64,000 nt of DNA, from positions 2,053,501-2,117,500 of the forward strand of contig NZ_CP133988.1 of the NCBI RefSeq assembly GCF_031582885.1, written 5' to 3'. Shown here one piece after another: positions 11,599 to 21,062 of the stretch (the stretch's first letter is position 1; each line of letters opens with the position of its first letter). The position numbers were made by a program, and so were the translations under genes. Source of the stretch: Streptococcus parasanguinis (GTDB lineage Bacteria > Bacillota > Bacilli > Lactobacillales > Streptococcaceae). The notes below the pieces were generated by a model. It saw nothing but the letters and a program-made list of their open reading frames with translations. It was not told where the DNA came from and did not search any database.

Positions 11599-13206
11599 TT
11601 ATTTTGCGTAATCGACTGCACGCAATTCTCGAATCACGGTAACCTTAATGTTTCCAGGATACTCAAGATTGGACTCGATCTTCTCACGAATATCATGAGC
11701 TAAGATCGTCACTTTATCATCCTTGATTGCCTCAGGGCTAACCATAATACGGATTTCACGACCCGCTTGAAGGGCGAAACTTGTCTTAACTCCTTCAAAA
11801 CTATTTGCAATTTCTTCAAGATCTTGCAAGCGTTTGATGTAGCTTTCAAGTGACTCACTTCGTGCTCCAGGTCGAGCTGCACTCAAGGCATCCGCTGCAG
11901 CGACAATGACTGCGATGACACTTTCTGGTTCCACGTCACCATGGTGACTGGCAATGGTATTGACCACCACTGGGTGTTCCTTGTACTTCCGTGCCAATTC
12001 AGTTCCAATCTCGACGTGACTTCCTTCCACTTCACGGTCAATCGCTTTACCGATATCATGTAAGAATCCTGCACGTCGTGCTAAGGTAGCATTTTCACCC
12101 AACTCGCTAGCAATAATACCAGAAAGTTTGGCAACTTCAATGGAGTGACGCAAAACGTTTTGACCATAAGAAGTACGGAATTGCAACCGTCCCATGATTT
12201 TCATCAAATCTGGATGGAGGTTTGGCGCACCGATTTCATAGGCAGCCGCCTCACCGTATTCACGAATACGATTGTCAATTTCCTGACGGTTCTTCTCAAC
12301 CAGCTCTTCGATACGGGCTGGATGGATCCGACCATCTTTGAGAAGGCTCTCCATTGTCATTCGGGCAATTTCACGACGAATCGGATCAAACCCTGACAAG
12401 GTCACCACTTCAGGCGTATCATCAATAATCACATCGACACCTGTCAAACTCTCAAAGGTACGAATATTGCGACCTTCACGACCGATAATCCGACCTTTCA
12501 TACTATCGTCCGGCAAATGAACGGTTGAGTTTGTTTGCTCAGCAACAAAATCACCCGCCATTCGCTGCATAGCTTGCACGAGAATGTCTTTTGCGATTTT
12601 ATCAGAACGTTCTTTCACTTCCAATTCAGCATCTCGAATCCGTGAGGCAATTTCTTTTGAAAGTTGCTCTTCCGTCTGACTCAAAATAATGTCACGCGCT
12701 TCTCCTTGACTTAGAGCAGCGACACGTTCCAGTTCTTCTACTTTCTTGTGTTCAAGCTCTTCCAGCTGTTGTTCACGCGTATCAATGTGTTTAGTTCTAT
12801 CTGTAAGACTTTGCTCTTTGTGTTCAAGAGACTGTTCTTTGCTTGTTAAAATGTCGTCTTTACGATCAAGATTGCTAGCACGTTCTGCCAAACGGCTTTC
12901 TAATTGCTTCAATTCTTGTCGTTCTGACTTAAACTCAGCATCGACCTCTTCACGATATTTTCTGGCTTCTTCCTTTGCCTCCAAAAGTGCTTCTTTTTTA
13001 AGTGAACTTGACTCATGCTTCGCCTCTTTTAAAATCAAATCGGCTTCGCGTTCAGCCTGCCCACGTAAATTCGTTGCTTCTTGTTCAGCATTCAAAAGGG
13101 TGAGTTCCGCAGCTTCTTTTGAAGCTTTCATTTTAAGAGCAGTTCCCACATATCCAATGACTAAACCAATGACCGCGGCAAAAACACCTGTAATAACAAA
13201 ATTCAT
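11599..13206 (-). CDS. rny: Ribonuclease Y
   Basis: A membrane-anchored endoribonuclease of 535 aa that starts mRNA decay. It has one N-terminal transmembrane helix (about 4-24), a long coiled coil (about 28-205), a KH RNA-binding domain (about 225-285, [15 protein letters not shown]) and an HD hydrolase domain with LHDIGKAID and ASHHGD. Length is in the family range. It is divergently oriented from luxS, with its own promoter at 13255-13283 and its own terminator. Confidence 0.97.
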   Translation of the reverse strand: MNFVITGVFAAVIGLVIGYVGTALKMKASKEAAELTLLNAEQEATNLRGQAEREADLILKEAKHESSSLKKEALLEAKEEARKYREEVDAEFKSERQELKQLESRLAERASNLDRKDDILTSKEQSLEHKEQSLTDRTKHIDTREQQLEELEHKKVEELERVAALSQGEARDIILSQTEEQLSKEIASRIRDAELEVKERSDKIAKDILVQAMQRMAGDFVAEQTNSTVHLPDDSMKGRIIGREGRNIRTFESLTGVDVIIDDTPEVVTLSGFDPIRREIARMTMESLLKDGRIHPARIEELVEKNRQEIDNRIREYGEAAAYEIGAPNLHPDLMKIMGRLQFRTSYGQNVLRHSIEVAKLSGIIASELGENATLARRAGFLHDIGKAIDREVEGSHVEIGTELARKYKEHPVVVNTIASHHGDVEPESVIAVIVAAADALSAARPGARSESLESYIKRLQDLEEIANSFEGVKTSFALQAGREIRIMVSPEAIKDDKVTILAHDIREKIESNLEYPGNIKVTVIRELRAVDYAK

Positions 13207-13254
13207 GCTTTTACCCCAAATCTATTTAATTAGTTGAATTAAAAATTCTTTTAC

Positions 13255-13283
13255 ATTTTACCATAAATTACTAAAATTAACAA
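13255..13283 (-). promoter_or_regulatory. Promoter of rny
   Basis: Minus-strand -35 TTGTTA (13278-13283), 17-base spacer ending in TGG (extended -10), and -10 TAAAAT (13255-13260). The leader to the ATG at 13206 is about 43 bases. Confidence 0.75.
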
Positions 13284-13385
13284 TCTAAAAAAACAGGAAA
13301 AACCTTTTATATTTTTGCTTAACGCTTGTTCTTTTATCGACTTTTCTTTCATGGAACATCTGTGAGACATTCATTTATTTCCACT

Positions 13386-13414
13386 TTGTTGAATCTGCTT
13401 TTTTATGCTATAAT
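13386..13414 (+). promoter_or_regulatory. Promoter of luxS
   Basis: -35 TTGTTG (13386-13391), 17-base spacer ending in TGC (extended -10), and consensus -10 TATAAT (13409-13414). The luxS ATG follows at 13441 with Shine-Dalgarno AGAAGG. Confidence 0.85.
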
Positions 13415-13440
13415 CAAGAAAAACAAAGAAGGATTTGAGT

Positions 13441-13923
13441 ATGACAAAAGAAGTAATTGTTGAAAGTTTTGAATTGGACCACACAGCTGTGAAGGCTCCC
13501 TATGTACGCTTGATTGGGGAAGAAACTGGACCCAAAGGAGACATCATCTCCAACTTTGATATTCGTTTAGTGCAACCCAATGATAATGCGATTCCTACTG
13601 CGGGACTCCACACGATCGAGCACCTTTTTGCAATGCTTATTCGCAAACGCATCGATGGTATGATTGATTGTTCCCCATTTGGATGTCGCACCGGTTTTCA
13701 TATGATCATGTGGGGACAGCATTCGAGTACGGAAATTGCTAAAGTAATCAAAGATTCTTTAGAAGAAATTGCATCTGTCAGCACTTGGGAGGATGTGCCA
13801 GGCACAACCATTGAGTCTTGCGGAAATTACAAGGATCACAGCCTCTTTTCAGCCAAAGAATGGTGTCGCCTGATTCTAGATCAAGGAATTTCTGACGATC
13901 CCTTTGAACGTCATCTTGTTTAA
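13441..13923 (+). CDS. luxS: S-ribosylhomocysteine lyase (AI-2 synthase)
   Basis: A 160-aa iron/zinc enzyme that cleaves S-ribosylhomocysteine to homocysteine and the AI-2 precursor DPD in the activated methyl cycle. The metal ligands are H54 and H58 in HTIEH and the C-terminal cysteine in ESCGN; the active-site CRTGFH motif is present. Start chosen at ATG 13441 because AGAAGG lies 8 bases upstream and this gives the usual length; a TTG two codons earlier is not needed. It is a single-gene unit, opposite in strand to both neighbours, followed at once by a repeat element whose first hairpin acts as its terminator. Confidence 0.97.
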   Translation: MTKEVIVESFELDHTAVKAPYVRLIGEETGPKGDIISNFDIRLVQPNDNAIPTAGLHTIEHLFAMLIRKRIDGMIDCSPFGCRTGFHMIMWGQHSSTEIAKVIKDSLEEIASVSTWEDVPGTTIESCGNYKDHSLFSAKEWCRLILDQGISDDPFERHLV

Positions 13924-13930
13924 TACGAAA

Positions 13931-14109
13931 AAGAGGCTGGGACAAAAGTCCTAGCCTCTCAATTATTTTTGGATTGTCGAGCAAGACGCAGTGGTTGAGT
14001 GGGCTCTACTACGCTGATTTCATCAGCTTTTACAGCCCTACTCAACTGTGCGGAGGTGGGACGACGAAATCGAATTCTAACGAATTACCGATTTCTGTCC
14101 CACTCTCTT
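13931..14109. repeat. 179-bp MITE-like repeat, copy 1
   Basis: Differs from the copy at 35113-35291 at only two positions. The ends form imperfect inverted repeats: AAGAGGCTGGGACAAAAG at the left and AAGAGAGTGGGACAGAAA as the reverse complement of the right end (14 of 18 identical). Inside are three hairpins: GAGGCTGGGAC/GTCCTAGCCTC, a larger TTGAGTGGGCT/AGCCC-ACTCAA arm enclosing GCTGA/TCAGC, and GAAATCGAATTC/GAATT-CGATTTC. There is no coding capacity. It looks like a non-autonomous small mobile repeat that also supplies a terminator. Confidence 0.85.
13933..13958 (+). terminator. luxS terminator within the repeat
   Basis: GAGGCTGGGAC, 4-base loop AAAA, GTCCTAGCCTC, followed by TCAATTATTTTT. 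It lies 10 bases after the luxS stop. Confidence 0.8.
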
Positions 14110-14152
14110 TTTTATTGTCATTTTTCCCAAAAAGGGGATGTCTGATCAAGCA

Positions 14153-15577
14153 TTAATAATCCAGAGCATCTGAATGACCTTTTCCGTTTCCTACGAAATA
14201 ACCAGTTTTGGCATTGATACTAAAGAGATAGGTTCCATCTGGTTTGAATAGGTTGTAATAGCCATTACCGTTAATGATATTGACACGCTCTAAAATGTAT
14301 TGATTGCCAGTGATATGTCCACGTTTACGAGCAATATTCAATACTTTTTCAAGGATCCCATCACCAAACACCCAAGCTGGGTTATTGACATCATTGATAG
14401 CTGCTTGGTTATATGGCACACGACTCAAGTTCCGCTGAAGTGGGACACCATCGCTTGGAAGACCGTACCCTGAATAGCCTGGACTTGCCGTTCCTGCACC
14501 ACCTGTAGCAGCATTGACAGTTGGGGCCGTAGGCGTTGCTGCTTGAGCTGGGGCTGGAGTTGCATTAGAAGTATCTGTACCACCTGTCCCTGTCACTGGT
14601 GCCGGTGTCGCAACTTGTTGTGAACGTCCTTGCGCAACCGCCTCATTCAATAAGCTATCTAATTTTTCATTGCCTGTCTTTGTTTCTGCAAAGGTCGCAT
14701 CACTTTTCGCTTTGGCAGTTGCATCAAGAACTCCATCTTTGATGACTGGAGAACTAAATTGAGAATTCACTTTTTGAATGGCAGAAACTTGCTTCACAAG
14801 GTCTTCATATTTTGTTTTAGCCGCATTATAATCACTGCTTCCTTCTAATTTGTCCAGCAGTTTCTTCAGATTTTCCAAGTCTCCGAATTTATCATTTTTA
14901 AGAGCACTTTTTGATTCATCTACAAAAAAGGCATCGTAGGCTTTGGTAAACTCTTCCAATTTTTGAGCCTGTGTTTCACTGCTACTTGATTTAGAAGTAG
15001 AAGATGACTTGCTAGATGAAGACGATACAACAGTTGTACCACCAGATTTTCCACGACTGTGCATCCAGTTATAGGTCACAAAAATGGCCGAACCGACAAT
15101 CGCAAGACCTAAGGCAGAGTATAGAACCGCTTTGATTCGTTTGCCCGCATTGCTTGGTGTTTCCTCAGGAAGTTCCTCAGCTTCTACAATTGGTTCAGTT
15201 GGTGTGGGACCAAATTTAATCTTAGCAGGTAATTCAGTTGAGATAGCATCCATTTCAGGCCTTTGTTCCAAGACCGTTTCCGTCACTTCCGGCTCCTCCA
15301 CTGCTTCAGCTACTTCAGCAACTGTTTCTGTAGCTGCCAACTCTTCAGCTTTAGCCAATTCTTCTTTGGCCAAAATTTTTGTATCGTATTTTTCAGCTTC
15401 AATTTCAGCTCGGTGTTGTTTGATGTATTTGTCTAAGACATTATCACCTTCCGTTACACCTGCTTCGATTTCTTCTGCCTTTCGATTGGCTTGCCCAATC
15501 GTCATCTCTTTAGCATCTTCAAACTCTAAAATTGATTCTGTTTCTTGCTCTAATGGCTTATTATCCTTCTCTGTCAT
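14153..15577 (-). CDS. mapZ: Mid-cell-anchored protein Z (division site selection)
   Basis: A 474-aa bitopic membrane protein that forms a ring at mid-cell and guides FtsZ in streptococci. The cytoplasmic N-terminal half is acidic (residues 1-160, starting MTEKDNKPLEQE) and in the family is phosphorylated by StkP. One transmembrane helix lies at about 170-190. The extracellular part has a serine-rich linker, a helical region (about 225-310), a Pro/Thr/Ala-rich linker and a conserved C-terminal domain (about 375-474) that binds peptidoglycan. It follows the methyltransferase gene by 11 bases, the usual streptococcal neighbourhood beside gpsB. Confidence 0.93.
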   Translation of the reverse strand: MTEKDNKPLEQETESILEFEDAKEMTIGQANRKAEEIEAGVTEGDNVLDKYIKQHRAEIEAEKYDTKILAKEELAKAEELAATETVAEVAEAVEEPEVTETVLEQRPEMDAISTELPAKIKFGPTPTEPIVEAEELPEETPSNAGKRIKAVLYSALGLAIVGSAIFVTYNWMHSRGKSGGTTVVSSSSSKSSSTSKSSSSETQAQKLEEFTKAYDAFFVDESKSALKNDKFGDLENLKKLLDKLEGSSDYNAAKTKYEDLVKQVSAIQKVNSQFSSPVIKDGVLDATAKAKSDATFAETKTGNEKLDSLLNEAVAQGRSQQVATPAPVTGTGGTDTSNATPAPAQAATPTAPTVNAATGGAGTASPGYSGYGLPSDGVPLQRNLSRVPYNQAAINDVNNPAWVFGDGILEKVLNIARKRGHITGNQYILERVNIINGNGYYNLFKPDGTYLFSINAKTGYFVGNGKGHSDALDY

Positions 15578-15588
15578 AAAAATCCTTT

Positions 15589-16746
15589 CTATGCCTTTAT
15601 CTGCCGTTTTACTCGTTCCCCAAAATATTGGTAGAGATCAACTTTTAGGGTTCCGTTATAAAGTTTTCGTTTTTTATCTGCTTTACTACCGAATTTAGAT
15701 TCAAAACCTTCATCACTGGTTAAGATAAATTTACTCCAGGTTTTGAGAGGTGCAAATACGTGCCCCATTTCAGTATACAATTTCGTCACACCCTCATCAT
15801 CGGATAAGCGTTCTCCATATGGAGGATTGGAGATAATCACCCCGTTGATCTTATCTGAGTGAAGATCTTGGACTCGCATTTGTTTGAAAGTAATGTCACT
15901 GCTAACGCCCGCTTTCTGGGCATTTTCTTTGGCAATCTCAACCATCCGTGCATCGATATCGGTTCCCATAATATCCAATTCGATCTCGCGATTGATTTTT
16001 CTGCTTGCTTCTTGACGGACTTCATGAATCAAGCGATCATCCATCCAGTTCCATTCTTCAAAAGAAAAGGTCCGACGTAAACCAGGTGCCATATTTCTCG
16101 CAATCATTGCCGCCTCAATACAAAACGTTCCAGAACCACATGTCGGGTCAATCAAGGGTTTATCTGGATACCAGTTTGACAGCAGAAGAATTGCTGCTGC
16201 CATATTTTCCTTAATAGGGGCTCCCCCTTTTTCAGTCCGATAACCACGTTTGAAGAGGCTACTACCAGTGGTGTCAATCAAGACAGTGGCTTGATCTTTA
16301 AGGATCGATACTTCGATCTTGAACTCTGCCCCATTTTCCATGAGAGGAACACCTTCTGGGCGGGCATAATGTTTTTGTAACTTTTTAACCACTGCTTTTT
16401 TCGAAATGGCCTGAACGCTAGGTTCATTATGAAGTTTTGATTTGACACATTTAGCCTTAGAAATGGGAAAACGTGCTCCTAAAGGCAAATAATTTTCCCA
16501 ATCCAAAGCAAAGACACCTTGAAAGAGTTCTTCGAAGGTTTTGGCTGGAAAAGTCCCAACCACAATTTTTACTCGATCAGCCGCGCGCAACCAGAGATTG
16601 GTCTCTATGATTGCTCGACGGTCTCCTTGAAATCGAATCCGTCCATTTTCAACCTGGCAATCGTAGCCGAGATCACGTAGTTCTCGACCAACAACAGCCT
16701 CTAAGCCAGCAGCGACCGTTGCAATCAATTCAAATTGTTTTTTCAT
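15589..16746 (-). CDS. THUMP-domain class I rRNA methyltransferase (RlmL/YpsC family)
   Basis: A 385-aa SAM-dependent RNA N2-guanine methyltransferase. The N-terminal ferredoxin-like/THUMP RNA-binding region covers about 1-160; the methyltransferase domain has DPTCGSGTFCIEAA and the N-P-P-Y catalytic motif in ISNPPYGERL. It matches the monofunctional N-terminal half of enterobacterial RlmL, so 23S rRNA is the likely substrate; no direct evidence here. It sits between rnpB and mapZ. Confidence 0.88.
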   Translation of the reverse strand: MKKQFELIATVAAGLEAVVGRELRDLGYDCQVENGRIRFQGDRRAIIETNLWLRAADRVKIVVGTFPAKTFEELFQGVFALDWENYLPLGARFPISKAKCVKSKLHNEPSVQAISKKAVVKKLQKHYARPEGVPLMENGAEFKIEVSILKDQATVLIDTTGSSLFKRGYRTEKGGAPIKENMAAAILLLSNWYPDKPLIDPTCGSGTFCIEAAMIARNMAPGLRRTFSFEEWNWMDDRLIHEVRQEASRKINREIELDIMGTDIDARMVEIAKENAQKAGVSSDITFKQMRVQDLHSDKINGVIISNPPYGERLSDDEGVTKLYTEMGHVFAPLKTWSKFILTSDEGFESKFGSKADKKRKLYNGTLKVDLYQYFGERVKRQIKA

Positions 16747-16769
16747 CTTATTCCTATCACTTTAAAAAA

Positions 16770-16803
16770 GGAGGTTGAGATCTCTCTCCACCTCATCAAC
16801 CTA
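16770..16803 (-). terminator. rnpB terminator
   Basis: Just past the 3' end of rnpB on the minus strand: an inverted repeat around AGGTTGA / TCAACCT followed by CCTTTTTT. Confidence 0.7.
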
Positions 16804-17187
16804 TATGCAATTTTCTATAAGCCATGTTTTGTTCCAGAAATGACTAGGTACCATTTCCTTCGATAATCATCTGTCTACTGTTTCCAGTCAGAATGCTATG
16901 TTCGTTTCCACGCATTCCATGCCCCGACCAAAGTTTGGGTTGCTAGCTTGAGGGGTTTACCGCGTTCCACTTTTTAGGTTTCCCTAAAAACTACGTCACT
17001 GTGGCACTTTCAGAGTTACTAGAGCTTATCCTTAGACTTAGCTCCTTCACTCGCCGTAACTTGAATACCAAGTCCCTAGGCTTATGGATTCACCTAGCAC
17101 AAACACTACAGGCATCACAGCCTGTGCTAGCATGGACTTTCCTCATGAGAGGATTCTCTCACGCGATTATCCAAAAATTGCACAATC
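16804..17187 (-). ncRNA. rnpB: RNase P RNA (Bacillus type, class B)
   Basis: The catalytic RNA of RNase P, which matures the 5' ends of tRNAs. On the minus strand the hallmark segments are present: the P4 and CR-I region with GAGGAAAGTCCATGC, the CR-IV/V region AACCCAAACTTTGGTCGGGGC, and the closing half of P4. The 5' and 3' ends (GTGCAATTTTTGG and AAAATTGCAT) pair to form P1. It starts about 8-12 bases after the gpsB stop, so it may be made from the gpsB promoter and processed. The ends are estimated to within about 5 bases. Confidence 0.95.
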
Positions 17188-17194
17188 TATGGGA

Positions 17195-17536
17195 TTAATA
17201 ATCGCGATCTACGATCTGTTTCCCAAAAACTTCTTTTTCCAAACGATTGAGACGTTTGAGAATATCAAAGTTCGTCGCTGTTGTCACTTGCGGGAATTCT
17301 TGCGTAGCAGTGCTAGCAATCGGAGATGTTTGTGGTGTTTCCTGTGCTTTTTGGGCAAGTTCTTCACGAAGGCGGGCGTTTTCTTCACGCAATTCCTTCA
17401 CCAAAGCAGCATAGGTTTCATAGTCTTTTATGACATCATCCAAAAATTCATTTACTTCATCTTTATTATAACCACGAACTTCTCGTTTGAAATCTTGATC
17501 AAAAATATCTTTCGCAGTAAAAATAATACTCGCCAT
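17195..17536 (-). CDS. gpsB: Cell division regulator GpsB
   Basis: A 113-aa DivIVA-family protein. The N-terminal membrane-binding domain has the [19 protein letters not shown] signature; a coiled coil follows (about 30-70) and a Thr/Pro/Gln-rich linker joins it to a short C-terminal helical domain (about 92-113). GpsB couples septal and peripheral peptidoglycan synthesis through penicillin-binding proteins and is linked to StkP. ATG 17536 is used because GGAGAG lies just upstream; an upstream TTG would add four residues. Confidence 0.95.
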   Translation of the reverse strand: MASIIFTAKDIFDQDFKREVRGYNKDEVNEFLDDVIKDYETYAALVKELREENARLREELAQKAQETPQTSPIASTATQEFPQVTTATNFDILKRLNRLEKEVFGKQIVDRDY

Positions 17537-17565
17537 TACTCTCTCCAATCTAGTTCATCATCTCA

Positions 17566-17595
17566 ATTATATAAAAAAATGGTAAGAAAAATCAA
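17566..17595 (-). promoter_or_regulatory. Promoter of gpsB (and possibly rnpB)
   Basis: Minus-strand -35 TTGATT (17590-17595), 18-base spacer, -10 TATAAT (17566-17571). Confidence 0.75.
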
Positions 17596-17605
17596 GGTAT
17601 AACAC

Positions 17606-18133
17606 TTAGTTTTCGTAAAAATTTTCAGCAAGTTCATTTAAGTCATCAAAACTTAATTGTTTGACATAAAATGGTTCTTTTTCTACCATCATTTTGTAAA
17701 GATATTTTAAATTGGTTTCATTTTCTGGATCATAAAAAACATAAGCTCCATCCGCGTTATCTATCAAAAACTGATTGTATTCTTTTAGTTGACCCGGATT
17801 GCTATAGTGGGGATAGGCATATTTCACGAAATCCACCTGTTTGAAGCGTGCTAATAATTCCTGATTGCTTTCATTCCAATTTTCGCCAACATTCTCAAAT
17901 AGGAAGATCGTCGCCATTTGAAAATCGTAATCTTTTTTTAATTCAAAGGCGACCTCTAGTACCCAAGCCTCAAATCCCAAATTACCAGAAAAGACCAGCC
18001 ATTTCACTCCTTCTTCAAATAAACGACGAAGATCTCTTTCAATGGCTTTTTTGATAATGGTCAGTCGAGGGTCTTTATTGGAAAAGACGCCCACATCAAA
18101 ACTCTTATAACCTGCAACAAGTATGGTATTCAT
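17606..18133 (-). CDS. DUF1273 / YpsA-like SLOG-family protein
   Basis: A 175-aa Rossmann-like protein of the YpsA (DUF1273) family. Seen are the N-terminal strand-loop [17 protein letters not shown], a glycine-containing loop [13 protein letters not shown] and the acidic end. The family belongs to the SLOG superfamily and is thought to bind nucleotides or NAD/ADP-ribose derivatives; in Bacillus YpsA affects cell division. It sits between gpsB and the divergent recU, as in many Firmicutes. The actual ligand is unknown. Confidence 0.85.
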   Translation of the reverse strand: MNTILVAGYKSFDVGVFSNKDPRLTIIKKAIERDLRRLFEEGVKWLVFSGNLGFEAWVLEVAFELKKDYDFQMATIFLFENVGENWNESNQELLARFKQVDFVKYAYPHYSNPGQLKEYNQFLIDNADGAYVFYDPENETNLKYLYKMMVEKEPFYVKQLSFDDLNELAENFYEN

Positions 18134-18159
18134 TTTTTCCTCATTATTCTAATTTATGA

Positions 18160-18165
18160 TATAAT
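18160..18165 (+). promoter_or_regulatory. -10 of recU-pbp1a promoter
   Basis: TATAAT at 18160-18165 preceded by TGA (extended -10). No clear -35. The recU ATG is at 18198 with Shine-Dalgarno AAGGAG. Confidence 0.65.
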
Positions 18166-18197
18166 AGAGTGATGTAATTGTACCAATAAGGAGAACT

Positions 18198-18791
18198 ATG
18201 GTCAACTATCCACATAAAGTAGCCAAAAAAACCTTGGTCTCTACACAAAGGAAACATCCAGTCGACTTTGCGAATCGTGGGATGACATTTGAAAAAATGA
18301 TCAATGAAAGTAATCAATACTATCTTTCTCGAGGTCTGGCAGTCATCCATAAAAAACCAACACCGATTCAAATCGTGAAAGTAGATTATCCACGTCGCAG
18401 TCGGGCAAAGATTGTTGAAGCCTATTTCAGGCAAGCCTCAACGACAGACTATTCTGGAGTATACAAGGGACGCTATATCGATTTTGAAGCTAAGGAAACA
18501 CAGCAAAAGCAATCCATGCCGATGAAAAATTTTCATCAACATCAAATCGATCATATGGAGGCTGTTGTCCAGCAAGGCGGTATCTGTTTCGTTCTCTTGC
18601 ATTTTGCAAAGTTGAGTGAAACCTACTTACTTCCTGCTCCTGCATTAATTCACTATTACAACATCGATCATGGTAGTAAATCCATGCCCCTCTCCTATAT
18701 TCAGGAGCACGGCTTTCTAGTAGATAAGAATCGACTTCCGAGCGTTCCTTATCTTGATATTATCGAACAGAAACTTCTAGGCGGTATTTAA
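18198..18791 (+). CDS. recU: Holliday junction resolvase RecU
   Basis: A 197-aa structure-selective endonuclease that resolves recombination intermediates in Firmicutes. Visible are [19 protein letters not shown] near the N-terminus, the acidic/lysine catalytic centre [13 protein letters not shown] (D and ExK), and HQIDHM in the second half. It is directly followed by pbp1a: the TAA stop touches the next ATG. The recU-pbp1a pair is conserved and probably translationally coupled. Confidence 0.96.
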   Translation: MVNYPHKVAKKTLVSTQRKHPVDFANRGMTFEKMINESNQYYLSRGLAVIHKKPTPIQIVKVDYPRRSRAKIVEAYFRQASTTDYSGVYKGRYIDFEAKETQQKQSMPMKNFHQHQIDHMEAVVQQGGICFVLLHFAKLSETYLLPAPALIHYYNIDHGSKSMPLSYIQEHGFLVDKNRLPSVPYLDIIEQKLLGGI

Positions 18792-20909
18792 ATGAATAAA
18801 CAAACAGTCATTCAATGGTTGAAATATGTTGCGATCGCAGCCATTTCATTTTTTTTACTTTTATTTGTCCTTGGTGGACTGATATTTAGTTACTATGCTA
18901 TGAAAGCACCAACCTTGTCTGAAAAAGATTTGGTTGCAACAACATCTAGTAAGATCTATGACAACCAAAATAACTTGATCGCGGATTTGGGGGCTGAGAA
19001 ACGAATCAATGTCACAGCCAATGAAATCCCTACTGATTTGGTCAATGCTATCGTTGCGATTGAAGACCACCGTTTCTTCAATCACCGTGGGGTCGACATC
19101 ATTCGGATCGGCGGTTCCTTCCTTCACAACTTACGAGGAGGAAGTCAAGGTGGGTCAACCTTGACGCAACAATTGATCAAATTAACCTATTTCTCCACTT
19201 CGGCCTCTGACCGTACCCTCTCTCGTAAGATCCAAGAAGCTTGGTTAGCAACCCAATTGGAAAAGAAAGCAACCAAACAAGAAATCTTGACCTATTACGT
19301 CAATAAAGTATTTATGGCGAATGGGAACTACGGAATGCAGACAGCTGCGAAAAGTTATTACGGAAAAGATCTAAAAGATCTTTCGCTCCCTCAATTGGCA
19401 CTCCTTGCAGGGATGCCCCAAGCACCAAACCAATACGATCCATACTCCCATCCTGAAGCAGCGCAACAACGCCGAAACTTAGTATTAAAAGAAATGCTCG
19501 ATATGAAGACCATTTCTAACAAACAATACGAAGCAGCGGTCAATACACCTGTTACAGATGGTCTGCAAAGTCTCAGTTCTTCAAGCAGTTACCCAGCCTA
19601 TATGGATAATTACCTGAAAGAAGTGATCGAGCAGGTCGAAGAAGAAACGGGCTACAATTTGCTTACAACTGGGATGGATGTCTATACTAACGTTGATACC
19701 GAAGCGCAAAAGAAATTGTGGGACATCTACAATACAGATGAATATGTCAACTATCCAGATGATGAATTGCAAGTAGCTTCAACAGTTATCGATGTTAATA
19801 ATGGTAAAGTCATTGCACAACTTGGCTCTCGTCACCAATCTAGCAACGTTTCCTTTGGTACAAACCAAGCCGTTGAGACTAACCGTGACTGGGGTTCTAC
19901 TATGAAGCCAATCACAGACTACGCCCCAGCCCTTGAGCATGAAGAATACACTTCTACTGCAGCTACCATTACAGATGCACCATATAATTTCCCTCATTCC
20001 TCAACACCAGTCTACAACTGGGACCGTTCTTACTACGGTAGCATTACTATGACTTATGCAATCCAACAATCTCGGAACGTTCCAGCGGTGAAGGCCCTCG
20101 AAAAAGTCGGGCTTAAAAAAGCCAAGAAATTCCTAAATGGACTGGGAATCGATTATCCAGAAATGGTATACGCCAATGCCATCTCAAGTAATACTAGCGA
20201 TTCAAGTAACAAATACGGAGCTAGCAGTGAAAAAATGGCTGCTGCCTATGCTGCTTTTGCAAATGGTGGTACCTATTACAAACCGAAATATGTCAGTCGA
20301 GTTGTCTTTAGCGATGGAACCACAAAAGAATTCGATTCCGAAGGAACTCGCGCAATGAAGGCAACAACTGCCTACATGATGACAGATATGATGAAGACAG
20401 TTCTCATGTCTGGTACTGGTACAAATGCGGCTATTTCAGGAGTCTACCAAGCTGGTAAGACAGGTACATCAAACTATGCTGACAACGAGGTAAATAAGTT
20501 AACCAAAAATACAGGTTATTCAAGTATCGTGGCTCCAGATGAATTATTCGTTGGATACACACCTGAATATGCTATGGCCGTCTGGACAGGTTATTCAAAT
20601 CGCTTGACTCCGGTATTAGACAACGGAATTCAGGTAGCAACCGATGTTTACCGTCAGATGATGCTCTATCTTGCCAATAACAACAATTCTGGTCATACAG
20701 ATTGGACGCAACCAAGTGGACTGTATCGAAGTGGTTCTTATCTCTACTTAAACAATGGTAAGAACAACTACAATAACTACTATTATGAGCCAAGTTATTC
20801 CACTGATCAGTATTCGTATGAAGAACCATCGTCTAGCTCTTCAAACGAAGAAAATCCATCTAAACCATCTGAGCCTTCTTCGCAAGACTCTAACAATCAT
20901 AACGAATAA
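18792..20909 (+). CDS. pbp1a: Bifunctional penicillin-binding protein 1a
   Basis: A class A PBP of 705 aa. It has an N-terminal transmembrane anchor (about 12-35) and a glycosyltransferase 51 domain with [10 protein letters not shown] (91-100) and [10 protein letters not shown] (119-128). The transpeptidase domain has the active serine S369 in STMK, SRN at 427-429 and KTGT at 556-559. The tail after about 640 is rich in Asn, Ser and Tyr. It polymerises and cross-links peptidoglycan with MreCD/RodZ and is a beta-lactam target. The STMK motif is the susceptible-type Ser-Thr-Met-Lys. Confidence 0.97.
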   Translation: MNKQTVIQWLKYVAIAAISFFLLLFVLGGLIFSYYAMKAPTLSEKDLVATTSSKIYDNQNNLIADLGAEKRINVTANEIPTDLVNAIVAIEDHRFFNHRGVDIIRIGGSFLHNLRGGSQGGSTLTQQLIKLTYFSTSASDRTLSRKIQEAWLATQLEKKATKQEILTYYVNKVFMANGNYGMQTAAKSYYGKDLKDLSLPQLALLAGMPQAPNQYDPYSHPEAAQQRRNLVLKEMLDMKTISNKQYEAAVNTPVTDGLQSLSSSSSYPAYMDNYLKEVIEQVEEETGYNLLTTGMDVYTNVDTEAQKKLWDIYNTDEYVNYPDDELQVASTVIDVNNGKVIAQLGSRHQSSNVSFGTNQAVETNRDWGSTMKPITDYAPALEHEEYTSTAATITDAPYNFPHSSTPVYNWDRSYYGSITMTYAIQQSRNVPAVKALEKVGLKKAKKFLNGLGIDYPEMVYANAISSNTSDSSNKYGASSEKMAAAYAAFANGGTYYKPKYVSRVVFSDGTTKEFDSEGTRAMKATTAYMMTDMMKTVLMSGTGTNAAISGVYQAGKTGTSNYADNEVNKLTKNTGYSSIVAPDELFVGYTPEYAMAVWTGYSNRLTPVLDNGIQVATDVYRQMMLYLANNNNSGHTDWTQPSGLYRSGSYLYLNNGKNNYNNYYYEPSYSTDQYSYEEPSSSSSNEENPSKPSEPSSQDSNNHNE

Positions 20910-20921
20910 TATAACAGAGAA

Positions 20922-20947
20922 GTCGGGCTTTTGGCCCGGCTTTTTTT
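20922..20947 (+). terminator. pbp1a terminator
   Basis: GTCGGGC, loop TTTTG, GCCCGGC (one G-T pair), followed by seven T. Confidence 0.93.
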
Positions 20948-21032
20948 AAAACAATGGTTAAAAAACCAGAACGAATAAAATCTGATTTATTTAGTTAGAC
21001 TTCCCAGCTTTTTTATTTTTGAGTATATAAAA

Positions 21033-21054
21033 AAAAGAGCCTTTCGGCTCTTTT
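21033..21054 (-). terminator. pepC terminator
   Basis: AAAAGAGCC, loop TTTC, GGCTCTTTT. It lies 9 bases beyond the pepC stop; because it is symmetric it may act in both directions. The stretch 20948-21032 between the two terminators holds nothing else that I can see. Confidence 0.88.
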
Positions 21055-21062
21055 CTGTATCA

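Noticed and set aside
13931..14109. Assigning the repeats to the named BOX or RUP families
   Set aside because: Length, ends and internal order do not fit what I recall of BOX (A/B/C modules) or RUP (about 107 bp), so I left them unnamed.
13974..14156. Short plus-strand frame in the 179-bp repeat, also present in copy 2 (35177-35377)
   Set aside because: The shared peptide simply reflects the repeated DNA; hairpin-dense sequence, no ribosome site, different continuation in each copy.
15084..15698. 204-codon plus-strand open frame opposite mapZ
   Set aside because: Ser/Ala-rich complement of the Glu/Ala-rich MapZ N-terminus; no ribosome site or family likeness.
16999..17602. Open frames across rnpB and the gpsB complement
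   Set aside because: The region is RNase P RNA on the minus strand; the frames are incidental.
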